In this document: positions 51,918 through 59,950 of the stretch, piece after piece
Layout of the letters: the number at the start of each line of letters is the position of its first letter
Numbering within the stretch: position 1 is the first letter of the stretch
Assembly (NCBI GenBank): GCA_035552195.1
Contig: DASZLU010000015.1
Location: forward strand, 10,912-74,911
Reading direction: 5' to 3'
DNA: 64,000 nucleotides
Source: CAIKMD01 sp035552195
GTDB taxonomy: Bacteria > Pseudomonadota > Alphaproteobacteria > ATCC43930 > CGMCC-115725
Notes under the pieces: model-generated
Database searches by the model: none
Told to the model about the DNA's origin: nothing
What the model saw: only the letters and a program-made list of their open reading frames with translations
Program-made: the position numbers and the translations under genes

Positions 51918-51958
51918 GGTTATTTTGCCCCCGGGTTATTTTGCCGCCGGTTATTTTG
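51918..51958. repeat. Three iterons of GGTTATTTTG between divergent genes
   Basis: GGTTATTTTG occurs at 51918-51927, 51934-51943 and 51949-51958, with centres 16 and 15 bases apart, that is about 1.5 helical turns. These are the only AT-rich blocks in a GC-rich intergenic region shared by the MBL-fold gene and the amidase gene. The pattern fits direct-repeat binding sites of a regulator. No regulator gene is adjacent. Confidence 0.6.
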
Positions 51959-52012
51959 ATTGCGTCGATGGTTGCTGCGTAGTCTTCTAACGAAGAATTG
52001 AACGAGGTTTCG

Positions 52013-53368
52013 ATGGCTTCTTCACCGCGTGCCACGGTTCTGCAATGCGCCGCCGCGCTCGATATCGGCAAGACGACCAGCCGAGCGCTGGTCGATGAAG
52101 CGCTGGCGCGCATTGCCGATCCTGCCGGCGAAGGCACACGCAGCTTTGTCAAAGTCTATGCCGAGACGGCGCGGCAGGCAGCCGATGCGCAGGACGCGTT
52201 GCGCCGCGCTGGCTATAAGGCCTCGCCGCTCGCCGGCCTACCGGTCTCGCTCAAGGATCTTTTTGACGTCACCGGCGATCGCACGCTCGCCGGCTCGAAA
52301 GCGCGCGACGATGCGCCGGTGGCGACACGCCATGCCACAATTGTCGCGCGGCTCAGAGCGGCTGGTGCGGTTATCGTTGGCCGCACCAACATGACGGAGT
52401 TCGCCTTCTCCGGCGTCGGCATCAACCCCCATTACGGCACGCCGGGCAACCCGTGGGATCGCAAACGCATCCCTGGCGGTTCGTCCTCGGGCGCCGGCGT
52501 TTCGGTGGCCGATGAGCAATGCGTCGTCGCGATCGGTACCGATACCGGCGGCTCGGTGCGCATCCCATCTGCGCTTTGCGGTCTCGTCGGCTTTAAACCC
52601 ACACAGAAACGCGTGCCGCTCGACGGCGCGTTTCCGTTGTCGACGACACTCGATTCGATTGGCCCGCTGGCAAACAGCGTCGCGTGCTGCGCGATCACCG
52701 ATGCGATCATGGCCGGCGAGGCGCCGGTCGTGCCGGCACCGATCGGACCAGTGGGACTGCGGCTCGGCATTCCCCGCAGCACCTATCTTTTCGACGAACT
52801 CGATGCCGATGTCGCAGCTGGCTTCGAGCGCGCTTGCGCCGTGCTTACGCGCGCTGGCGCGCGGATCGCCGATCAAGCGCTCCCAGAGTTTGCGAATTAC
52901 GCCGCGATCAATGCCAAAGGCGGCTTCTCGCCGCCCGAGGCCTTCAACGTCCATCGCGAATTACTGGCACGCCGCGGCAACGATTACGATCAGCGCGTTC
53001 GCTTGCGCATTGCACGCGGCGCCGAGATGAGCGCGGCGGATTACGTGAAGCTGATCGAGGATCGCGTACGCTTCATCGCCGCTGTCGATGCGCGCGTCGA
53101 AAGCTGCGATGCGCTGATTGTGCCGACCGTCGCGGTGGTCGCGCCGCCGATCGCGGCATTCGCCGAGGATGCGGATTTTTATCGGCTCAACGCGAAAATC
53201 CTGCGCAATCCAAATGTGGTCAATTTCCTCGATCGCTGCGCCATCACATTGCCGGTCTCGCGCCCCGGCGAAGCCCCGGTCGGGCTGATGCTGATCGGCG
53301 CGCATGGCGGCGACCGGGGCTTACTGGCGATGGCGCAGGGGATCGAGGCAGCGCTCGCCGCCGCTTAA
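52013..53368 (+). CDS. Amidase-signature (GatA-like) hydrolase
   Basis: 451 residues. The Ser-cisSer-Lys triad is visible: Lys in PVSLKDLF near residue 83, Ser in GGSSSGAGVS near 158, and Ser in GTDTGGSVRIPSALCGLVG near 178. Such enzymes hydrolyse aliphatic or aryl amides; the sequence is closer to stand-alone amidases than to GatA of the amidotransferase (no gatB/gatC nearby). ATG 52013 follows GAGG by 5 bases. Another possible nitrogen-scavenging enzyme in the window. Confidence 0.87.
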   Translation: MASSPRATVLQCAAALDIGKTTSRALVDEALARIADPAGEGTRSFVKVYAETARQAADAQDALRRAGYKASPLAGLPVSLKDLFDVTGDRTLAGSKARDDAPVATRHATIVARLRAAGAVIVGRTNMTEFAFSGVGINPHYGTPGNPWDRKRIPGGSSSGAGVSVADEQCVVAIGTDTGGSVRIPSALCGLVGFKPTQKRVPLDGAFPLSTTLDSIGPLANSVACCAITDAIMAGEAPVVPAPIGPVGLRLGIPRSTYLFDELDADVAAGFERACAVLTRAGARIADQALPEFANYAAINAKGGFSPPEAFNVHRELLARRGNDYDQRVRLRIARGAEMSAADYVKLIEDRVRFIAAVDARVESCDALIVPTVAVVAPPIAAFAEDADFYRLNAKILRNPNVVNFLDRCAITLPVSRPGEAPVGLMLIGAHGGDRGLLAMAQGIEAALAAA

Positions 53369-53383
53369 AGGCAGCGGCGAACG

Positions 53384-53734
53384 TCAGCCGCTTTCGAGCC
53401 GTAGCGCGCGAAAGCGGATCATCTTCGTGAGCTTGGCCAGGACGTCGGTCAGCGTCGTGCAGGTTGCAATACGCTGCCCTCCCGTCAGAAGGGCGTAATC
53501 GCCGCGCCGGTTGGTGCCGGGGGCGGTCTTGATCACCGTGAAAATCGGCAATTCCTGGGTCCGGCGGAACATCGAGAACAGCACGGCCCCGTCCCGTTGG
53601 TCGATCGCGTAGTCCCGCCATTCACCACGCATCACCTGGCGGGTATAGAGGGAAAGGAGTTGGTTGAGCTCGGGCCGCGTGAAGAATACGCGTTTGCTCC
53701 GGCGCAGGTCGCTGAGGCGGAGGACGTCGCTCAT
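53384..53734 (-). CDS. DUF2794 family protein
   Basis: 116 residues, starting MSDVLRLSDLRRSKRVFFTRPELNQLL, split at about residue 20, and including EWRDYAIDQRDGAVLFSMFRR and ERPIFTVIK-like TQELPIFTVIKTA. This is the alphaproteobacteria-specific DUF2794, of unknown function. ATG 53734 is the family start; the longer frame reaching 53806 is not needed. Convergent with the amidase. Confidence 0.85.
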   Translation of the reverse strand: MSDVLRLSDLRRSKRVFFTRPELNQLLSLYTRQVMRGEWRDYAIDQRDGAVLFSMFRRTQELPIFTVIKTAPGTNRRGDYALLTGGQRIATCTTLTDVLAKLTKMIRFRALRLESG

Positions 53735-53879
53735 GGGGGCGCAGCTAACTTGCGTGTCATCTTCTTGAGTCTCAGTTTTTCCGATTTTGCCCGGGAAATC
53801 CAGCACTTCGCCGATGCAAAAATTTGCGCCCCCGGCCCCGAACCGCTATGCTGGCCGCCCCAGCCCATATGGATTTGCA

Positions 53880-54524
53880 TTGAGCGATATCTTCCGGGAA
53901 ATCGAAGAAGAACTGCGCCGCGATAACTGGACGCAGCTCTGGAAGAAATACGGCAATTACGTCATCGGCCTTGCCGTACTGGTCGTTGTCGCGACTGCGG
54001 CGGTCGTGGGTTGGCGCACCTATCAGGATAAGCAGCGCGAGGCCCAGGGCGCCCGGTACGCCTCGGCGCTCGACCTCGCTCACGGGGGCAAGGATGCCGA
54101 TGCGGCGGCGGCCTTCGCCTCGCTGGCCCAGACCTCGGATGCCGGCCGCGCCATGCTCGCGCGCTTCGAGGAAGCCGCTTCCAAGGTCAATGCCGGCGAC
54201 GCTGCCGGTGCGATCGCGGTCTACGACCAGATCGCGGCCAATAGCTCGGTCGATAGCGGCTTCCGCGATGTCGCGACCCTGCTGTCGGCACGCTACACGA
54301 TCGATAAGGGCGATCCGCAAACTGCAATTGCGAAACTGCAGCCGCTGACGTCGCCGGCAAATGTCTGGCGCGGGCTGGCGCTCGAACTCACGGCGCTCGC
54401 CGAGCTCAAATCCGGCGATAAGGCCAAGGCGCAGAAGGATTTCGAGACGCTCGGCAAAGATACGACGGCGCCGCAAGGCGTGCGTCAGCGGGCGACGGCG
54501 ATGGCAGAGGCTCTCGGGTCATGA
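53880..54524 (+). CDS. YfgM-like membrane-anchored TPR protein
   Basis: 214 residues from a TTG at 53880. A cytoplasmic helix SDIFREIEEELRRDNWTQLWKKYG, one membrane span (VIGLAVLVVVATAAVVG) and a periplasmic helical TPR-like domain (residues 55-210) match the YfgM family, which sits beside bamB in many proteobacteria and acts as a periplasmic chaperone-network component. It overlaps the bamB start by 4 bases and starts the YfgM-bamB-der operon. Confidence 0.83.
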   Translation: MSDIFREIEEELRRDNWTQLWKKYGNYVIGLAVLVVVATAAVVGWRTYQDKQREAQGARYASALDLAHGGKDADAAAAFASLAQTSDAGRAMLARFEEAASKVNAGDAAGAIAVYDQIAANSSVDSGFRDVATLLSARYTIDKGDPQTAIAKLQPLTSPANVWRGLALELTALAELKSGDKAKAQKDFETLGKDTTAPQGVRQRATAMAEALGS

Positions 54525-55873
54525 GTTTGGGCGTCGTGAATTGGCGGAATGGCCTGCGGCTTTCTGCGGTCGTTTTGCTGATCGTCGCGTTGAGTGGCTG
54601 CGACAAGGTGAAGTCGTTGGTCTCGGGCTCGGACAAGACGCCGCTGCCCGGGCAGCGCGTTTCGGTGCTCAACCTCGAACACAATCTCAAGCCCGATCCG
54701 CAGCTCAACGCGCTCAAGATCGCGGTGCCGCGGCCTTTCGATAATCCCTCGTGGCCGGACGCCGGCGGCTTCCCCGATCACGCGATGTATCATCTCGCGC
54801 TCGGCGACAATCTCGAGCGCGCGTGGAAGTCGAATGCGGGTGAGGGCGCCAATCGCTATGGCCGCGTCGTTGCGCAGCCGGTGTTGGCCGATGGCCGCAT
54901 TTTCACGATGGATGCCAACGACGTCGTGACGGCTTTCGATGCGAAGACCGGTAGCCGTCTCTGGCGCTTCGACCCGCAGCCGAAAGATGCAGATGCGACG
55001 ACATATGGCGGCGGCGTTGCGGCGGCCGGCAATCGCATTTACATCGGCACCGGCTATGGCGAGGTGATGGCGCTCGATCCGGCCAGCGGCAACGTGATCT
55101 GGCGCGTGAAGGTGAATGCGCCCATCCACAGCCCGCCGACCGTCGCCGACGATCGCGTTTTCGTTATCACGGTCGAGAACGAGCTCGATGTGCTCGCGGC
55201 CTCTGACGGCAACAAGCTTTGGGCGCATAATGGCTTGCCTGAGCCCGCCGGGCTCGCGGGCGGTGCGTCGCCGGCAGTCGCCGGCGATCTCGTCGTGGTG
55301 CCGTACAGCTCGGGCGAGATTTACGCGCTGCGCGTCGAGAATGGCCGTCCGCTTTGGAACGACAGCCTTGCCGCCTCGCAGCCGGTCGGCGCGCTGTCGT
55401 CGCTCGCCGATATTCGCGGCGCTCCCGTGATCGACCGCGATCGCGTCTTCGCCATCAGCCATAGCGGCCTCATGGTGTCGATCGACCTGCGGACGGGTGA
55501 TCGCGTTTGGGAGCAGGATATCGGCGGCGTGCATGCGCCGTGGGTCGCGGGCGAATTCCTCTATGTTCTGAGCGCGGACAATCAGCTGATCTGCCTGACG
55601 CGCGCGGACGGGCGGGTGCGCTGGTCGCGCGAGCTGCCGCAATGGAACAATCCCGATAAGAAGAAAGACCCGATCTTCTGGTCGGGGCCGGTGCTGGCGG
55701 GCGACCGGTTGATCGTCGTCTCGTCGGGAGGCGAGGCTTTCTCCGTGTCGCCCTATACCGGCGAGCCGCTGGGGCGTGCCGATTTCCCCGATGGCGTCTT
55801 CATCAACCCGATCGTCGCCGACAAGACGCTCTATGTACTGACCGACGAAGCCGATCTCGTCGCGATGCGCTGA
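54521..55873 (+). CDS. bamB: BamB, outer-membrane beta-barrel assembly lipoprotein
   Basis: 450 residues. Signal ends at the lipobox LSGC (Cys near residue 27). The mature part is an eight-bladed PQQ-type beta-propeller with repeats such as VVTAFDAKTGSRLWRF, VMALDPASGNVIWRV, DVLAASDGNKLWAH and VSIDLRTGDRVWEQ. It is a subunit of the Bam complex that folds outer-membrane proteins. Translationally coupled to the YfgM-like gene and followed 26 bases later by der. Confidence 0.92.
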   Translation: MSLGVVNWRNGLRLSAVVLLIVALSGCDKVKSLVSGSDKTPLPGQRVSVLNLEHNLKPDPQLNALKIAVPRPFDNPSWPDAGGFPDHAMYHLALGDNLERAWKSNAGEGANRYGRVVAQPVLADGRIFTMDANDVVTAFDAKTGSRLWRFDPQPKDADATTYGGGVAAAGNRIYIGTGYGEVMALDPASGNVIWRVKVNAPIHSPPTVADDRVFVITVENELDVLAASDGNKLWAHNGLPEPAGLAGGASPAVAGDLVVVPYSSGEIYALRVENGRPLWNDSLAASQPVGALSSLADIRGAPVIDRDRVFAISHSGLMVSIDLRTGDRVWEQDIGGVHAPWVAGEFLYVLSADNQLICLTRADGRVRWSRELPQWNNPDKKKDPIFWSGPVLAGDRLIVVSSGGEAFSVSPYTGEPLGRADFPDGVFINPIVADKTLYVLTDEADLVAMR

Positions 55874-55899
55874 AAGCGCAGCCATGTCCGATCCCAGCT

Positions 55900-57330
55900 A
55901 TGTCTGACCAGGGGGCCGATAAGCGCGTCGCCATCATCGGCCGGCCGAATGTCGGTAAATCCACGCTGTTCAACCGCCTCGCCGGCAAGAAGCTTGCGCT
56001 CGTCCATGATTTGCCGGGCGTGACGCGCGACCGGCGCGAGGCGCCGGCCTCGCTCGCCGATCTGCGCTTCACCATCGTCGATACGGCCGGGCTCGACGAC
56101 GGCGAAAAGGGCAGCCTCACCGCGCGCATGCGGGCGCAGACGCTCGCGGCGCTCGACCATGCGGATGCGATCCTGTTCATGGTCGACGCGAAAGCCGGGC
56201 TGCTCGGCCCTGATCGCGAATTCGCGCAGCTGCTGCGTCGCCGCGGCCGCAAAGTGATCCTTGTCGCCAACAAAGCCGAAGGCCGCGGTGCCGATAGCGA
56301 TACGTTCTTCGCGCTCGGTCTCGGCGAGCCGATCCCGCTTTCCGCCGAGCATGGCGAAGGCCTCGGCGAGCTCTATAGCGCGCTCGCGCCGTTGGTGCGC
56401 GAAGGCCAGGACGATTCTCCTCAATCGTCACCTCCGCGAAAGCGGGCGTCCAGAGAGGAGCCGGATTCCCGCCTGCGCGGGAATGACGGCGATACATCCG
56501 AGGCCATGCCCGACAAGCCGCTGCAGCTTGCCGTGGTCGGCCGGCCGAATGTCGGCAAATCCACGCTGGTCAATCAGCTTCTCGGCACCGATCGCATGCT
56601 CACCGGCCCTGAGGCTGGCATCACCCGCGACGCGATCGCGATCGATTGGGATTATCGCGGCCGCAAGATCCGGCTCTTCGACACCGCAGGCATGCGCCGC
56701 CGCCCGCGCGTCACCGAGAAGCTCGAGCAACTCGCGGTCAGCGACGCGCGTGAGGCGATCCGCTTTGCCGAAGTCTGCGTGCTCGTCGTCGACGCGACGC
56801 ACCTCCTCGAAAAGCAGGATCTCACCATCGCGCGCGAGATCGCCGAAGAAGGCCGCGCCGTCGTGCTGGCGGTCAACAAATGGGACCTCGTCGCCGACAA
56901 GTCCGAGAAGCTGAAGGATATGCGCGAGACGCTGGAGACCGGCGTCGCGCAGCTCGCCGGCATTTCGGTAATCACGCTCTCGGCGAAAACGGGCAATGGT
57001 ATGAACAAGCTGCTGCCGGCCGTGCTCGAAGCCTATGAGGTGTGGAACCGGCGTGTCCCGACGTCGCAGCTCAATCGCTGGCTTGAGGAAGCGCAATCGC
57101 GCAATCCGCCGCCGCTGGTATCGGGCCGCCGCTTGCGGCTGCGCTACATGACCCAAGCCAATATCCGCCCGCCGACCTTCGCGCTTTTCGCCTCGAAGCC
57201 CGGCGATCTGCCCGATAGCTATCGCCGCTATCTGACGAACCAATTGCGCGAGAGCTTCGACCTCCCCGGCACCCCGATCCGCATGATGCTGCGCAAGGGT
57301 AAAAACCCGTACGATGATAAGTGGGGATAA
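55900..57330 (+). CDS. der: Ribosome-assembly GTPase Der with an in-frame repeat insertion
   Basis: 476 residues, two tandem GTPase domains and a C-terminal KH-like domain. First G1 GRPNVGKST near residue 14; second G1 near 215; NKWD and NKAEG G4-type motifs are present; the KH-like end starts near 400. It is needed for 50S assembly. Between the two G domains (about residues 175-207) lies a segment containing PRKRASREEPDSRLRGND, encoded by a palindromic interspersed repeat and absent from typical Der proteins, which are 30-40 residues shorter. The frame is intact, so the protein should be functional. Confidence 0.95.
   Translation: MSDQGADKRVAIIGRPNVGKSTLFNRLAGKKLALVHDLPGVTRDRREAPASLADLRFTIVDTAGLDDGEKGSLTARMRAQTLAALDHADAILFMVDAKAGLLGPDREFAQLLRRRGRKVILVANKAEGRGADSDTFFALGLGEPIPLSAEHGEGLGELYSALAPLVREGQDDSPQSSPPRKRASREEPDSRLRGNDGDTSEAMPDKPLQLAVVGRPNVGKSTLVNQLLGTDRMLTGPEAGITRDAIAIDWDYRGRKIRLFDTAGMRRRPRVTEKLEQLAVSDAREAIRFAEVCVLVVDATHLLEKQDLTIAREIAEEGRAVVLAVNKWDLVADKSEKLKDMRETLETGVAQLAGISVITLSAKTGNGMNKLLPAVLEAYEVWNRRVPTSQLNRWLEEAQSRNPPPLVSGRRLRLRYMTQANIRPPTFALFASKPGDLPDSYRRYLTNQLRESFDLPGTPIRMMLRKGKNPYDDKWG
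56427..56488. repeat. Palindromic interspersed repeat inside der
   Basis: Imperfect inverted repeat of about 27-bp arms: 56427-56453 (GTCACCTCCGCGAAAGCGGG onward) against 56462-56488 (ending GCCTGCGCGGGAATGACGG), about 19 of 27 positions matching. The right arm has the GGATTCCCGCCTGCGCGGGAATGAC form of a repeat common in proteobacterial genomes, whose antisense frame reads RHSRAGGNP. It occupies the linker of Der without breaking the frame. Confidence 0.85.
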
Positions 57331-57360
57331 GGGCTTGAGGCTGTAGCCGCAGCGCCCATA

Positions 57361-59706
57361 ATGGGCGACATGGATACAGAAAAATACGGCATCGGTCAGG
57401 CGGTCAGCCGCTTCGAGGATCCGCGGCTGCTGCGCGGCGCCGGTCGCTATGTCAACGATGTGAGCATGGCGCGGCAGACTTACGCCTACTTCCTTCGGTC
57501 GCCGCATGCGCATGCGAAGATCGTCAATATCGATACATCAGAGGCGCAAAAAGCGCCCGGTGTGCTCGGCGTCTTCACCGAGGCGGATGTCGCGGCGGAA
57601 AAGCTCGGCACGACGCGGCTCGCATTGCCGCGGAAACGCGCCGACGGCTCGCCGGCTTTCGCGCGGCCGCATCCCGGGCTGGCGCGCGGCGAGGTGCGCT
57701 ACGTCGGCGATCCGGTGGCGATGGTGGTCGCCGAGAGCCTGGCCGAGGCGAAAGACGCGGTCGAGTTGATCGAGGTCGAATACCTAGAGCTGCCGGCGGT
57801 GATCGACGCCGAAGACGCGGTGAAGCCGGGCGCGCCGCGGGTTTGGGACGAGAATCCCGACAACATCAGCCACATCTTCGAGACTGGCAACAAGGCCAAT
57901 GCCGATGCGGCTTTCGCGGGCGCGGCACATCTCGTCAAACGCAAATACGTCATCAGCCGCGTTCATGCGCAATATATGGAGCCGCGCGGCACGGTCGGCG
58001 CTTACGATCCGAATGACGAGCGCTTCACGCTGCATGCCGACGTGCAATACGCGCATCGCGTGCGCGACATGCTAGCCGGCAATGTGTTCAAAGTGCCGGA
58101 GACGCAGATCCGCGTCGTCACCGGCGATGTCGGCGGCGGGTTCGGCACCAAAGGCTGGCAGTATCTCGAGCATCGTTTGACCTTGATGGCGGCGCGCAAA
58201 TTGGGTCGGCCGGTCAAATGGAGTTGCGAGCGCAGCGAAGTGCTGCTGGCCGACGAGCACGGCCGCGACGTCGTCGCCGAGGCCGAGCTGGCGCTCGACA
58301 AGGATTATAAATTCTTGGGGCTTCGGGCGCGCCTGATCAGCAATATCGGCGCTTATCTCTCGTCCGATCGCAATCTGCTCGCGACCTTCGGCAGTCTCGG
58401 CGCGATGGTCGGTGTCTACGATATTCCGGCGGGCTACGCGCATCTGACGGTCGCGTTCTCGAACCAGCCCGCGACCGCGCCCTATCGCGGCGCCGGCCGG
58501 CCCGAGGCGATCTACATCATCGAGCGGCTGATCGAGGATGCGGCACGCGAGTTGGGCCAAGACCGCGTCGCCCTCAGACAAAAAAATCTCATCCCGCCGT
58601 CGAAGCTGCCGTTCAAGACGCCGCTTGGCGGGCTCAACTACGATTGCGGCGATTTCCCCGGCATTATGGAGAAGGCGCTGAAGCTCGGCGACGCCGCCGG
58701 TTTCGAGCAGCGCCGCGCCGAAAGCGAGAAGCGCGGCAAACTGCGCGGCCTCGGCATCGCCAATGCGATCGAGCGCGCGGCGTCGCCGGGTGCCGAATTC
58801 GCCGAGCTGCGCTTCAACACCGGCGGCCAGGCGACGTTGCTGATGGGCACGATCCATCAGGGGCAGGGGCACGAGACCAGCTTTCGCCAGATCGCGATCG
58901 AGAAACTGGGCCTCGATCCGAAAGACATTCGCTTCGTCGATGGCGATACCGATGTCGTCGCGTTCGGCACCGGCACCAACGGCTCGCGCTCGACCGTCAT
59001 CGGCGGCACCGCGATCACGCTGGCGGCCGACAAGATCATCGCCAAGACTAAGAAGATCGCCGCGCATCTGATGGAAGCGGCCGAGGCCGATGTGCAATTC
59101 GCCGATGGCCGCTTCACCATCGCCGGCACCGATCGCACCCTCTCGCTGAAGGATGTGGCGAAGGCGGCGTTCCTGCCGAACAAATTGCCGAAAGGCATGG
59201 AGCCCGGGCTTTACGAGACCGGCACCTTCTCGCCGCCGCAAGACACCTTCCCCAACGGCTCGCATCTCTGCGAGGTCGAGATCGATCCCGAGACCGGCAA
59301 GGTCGAGCTGGTGAATTACACCGTGGTCGACGATGTCGGCACCGTGATCAATCCGAAATTATTGAAAGGCCAGATCCAGGGCGGCATCGCCCAAGGCGCG
59401 GGCCAGGCGCTGATGGAGCGCGTGGTCTACGATCTGCGCTCGGGCCAGCTGCTCTCGGCGTCGTTCATGGATTACGCCATGCCGCGCGCCGACGATTTTG
59501 GCCCGATCGAGATCGAGAGCGCCCCGGTGCCGACCAAGCTCAACCCTCTGGGCGCGAAGGGCGCCGGCGAGGCCGGGACGGTCGGCGCGCTGCCGGCCGT
59601 GATGCTGGCGGTGCTCGACGCGCTGCGCCCGCTCGGCGTCCAAGAGCTCGACATGCCCGCGAGCCCCGAGCGCGTGTGGCAGGCGATCCGCGCGGCGCGG
59701 AAGTAG
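57361..59706 (+). CDS. CoxL-like molybdenum hydroxylase large subunit (form II type), orphan
   Basis: 781 residues, xanthine-dehydrogenase family large subunit with molybdopterin cofactor. GDVGGGFGTKG near residue 258, APYRGAGRPEA near 376 (form II motif rather than the AYRCSFR of true CO dehydrogenase), GTGTNGSRSTV near 536 and the catalytic Glu in GAKGAGEAGTVGALP near 735. No small FeS (CoxS) or FAD (CoxM) subunit gene adjoins it. The natural substrate is probably an aldehyde or N-heterocycle. Start may be ATG 57370. Confidence 0.88.
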   Translation: MGDMDTEKYGIGQAVSRFEDPRLLRGAGRYVNDVSMARQTYAYFLRSPHAHAKIVNIDTSEAQKAPGVLGVFTEADVAAEKLGTTRLALPRKRADGSPAFARPHPGLARGEVRYVGDPVAMVVAESLAEAKDAVELIEVEYLELPAVIDAEDAVKPGAPRVWDENPDNISHIFETGNKANADAAFAGAAHLVKRKYVISRVHAQYMEPRGTVGAYDPNDERFTLHADVQYAHRVRDMLAGNVFKVPETQIRVVTGDVGGGFGTKGWQYLEHRLTLMAARKLGRPVKWSCERSEVLLADEHGRDVVAEAELALDKDYKFLGLRARLISNIGAYLSSDRNLLATFGSLGAMVGVYDIPAGYAHLTVAFSNQPATAPYRGAGRPEAIYIIERLIEDAARELGQDRVALRQKNLIPPSKLPFKTPLGGLNYDCGDFPGIMEKALKLGDAAGFEQRRAESEKRGKLRGLGIANAIERAASPGAEFAELRFNTGGQATLLMGTIHQGQGHETSFRQIAIEKLGLDPKDIRFVDGDTDVVAFGTGTNGSRSTVIGGTAITLAADKIIAKTKKIAAHLMEAAEADVQFADGRFTIAGTDRTLSLKDVAKAAFLPNKLPKGMEPGLYETGTFSPPQDTFPNGSHLCEVEIDPETGKVELVNYTVVDDVGTVINPKLLKGQIQGGIAQGAGQALMERVVYDLRSGQLLSASFMDYAMPRADDFGPIEIESAPVPTKLNPLGAKGAGEAGTVGALPAVMLAVLDALRPLGVQELDMPASPERVWQAIRAARK

Positions 59707-59755
59707 GGTTTTGATATCGAGTGTGCTGACCTCCCTCCGGCTCGCTCTGCTTGCC

Positions 59756-59828
59756 GACGACCCGGCCAACCGCTCTTCGCGGTTGGCCCCTCTGGGTTCG
59801 ATCGCGAAGAGCGATCGAACGGGTCGTC
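59756..59828. repeat. Three-way palindromic element (two hairpins inside an outer stem)
   Basis: Outer stem GACGACCCG (59756-59764) pairs with CGGGTCGTC (59820-59828). Inside are two perfect 10-bp hairpins: GGCCAACCGC-TCTTC-GCGGTTGGCC (59764-59788) and GTTCGATCGC-GAAGA-GCGATCGAAC (59796-59820). The two loops, TCTTC and GAAGA, are complementary, and the 11-base CGCTCTTCGCG can pair with CGCGAAGAGCG instead, so a kissing or alternative structure is possible. It lies between the CoxL-like and VOC genes, with no reading frame. Confidence 0.8.
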
Positions 59829-59895
59829 CCCCTCAAGGGGGGAGGGGCTTTAAAGCGAATCCCCCCCTTAGAGGGGGAGGGTAGGGTGGGGGGAC
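59829..59895. repeat. C/G-tract repeat after the three-way element
   Basis: CCCCTC...GAGGGG and CCCCCC-TTAGA-GGGGG tracts form at least two more imperfect hairpins between 59829 and 59895. The TCCCCCCTTAGAGGGGGAGGG part resembles an interspersed repeat often met in intergenic regions of alphaproteobacteria, usually near gene ends, where it can terminate transcription. Contiguous with the element at 59756, so both may belong to one mosaic repeat. Confidence 0.6.
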
Positions 59896-59950
59896 CAGCG
59901 CTCGATGCGGTTGTATAATCCCCGATAGAAGGTCAGCAGGAGGAAATATC

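Noticed and set aside
54485..55885. 466-codon minus-strand open frame
   Set aside because: Exactly antisense to bamB, whose propeller repeats and lipobox are unmistakable.
56177..56497. Minus-strand frame reading RHSRAGGNP
   Set aside because: This is the translation of the interspersed palindromic repeat inside der, not a gene.
58072..59265. 397-codon minus-strand open frame
   Set aside because: Antisense to the CoxL-like gene with its molybdopterin motifs.
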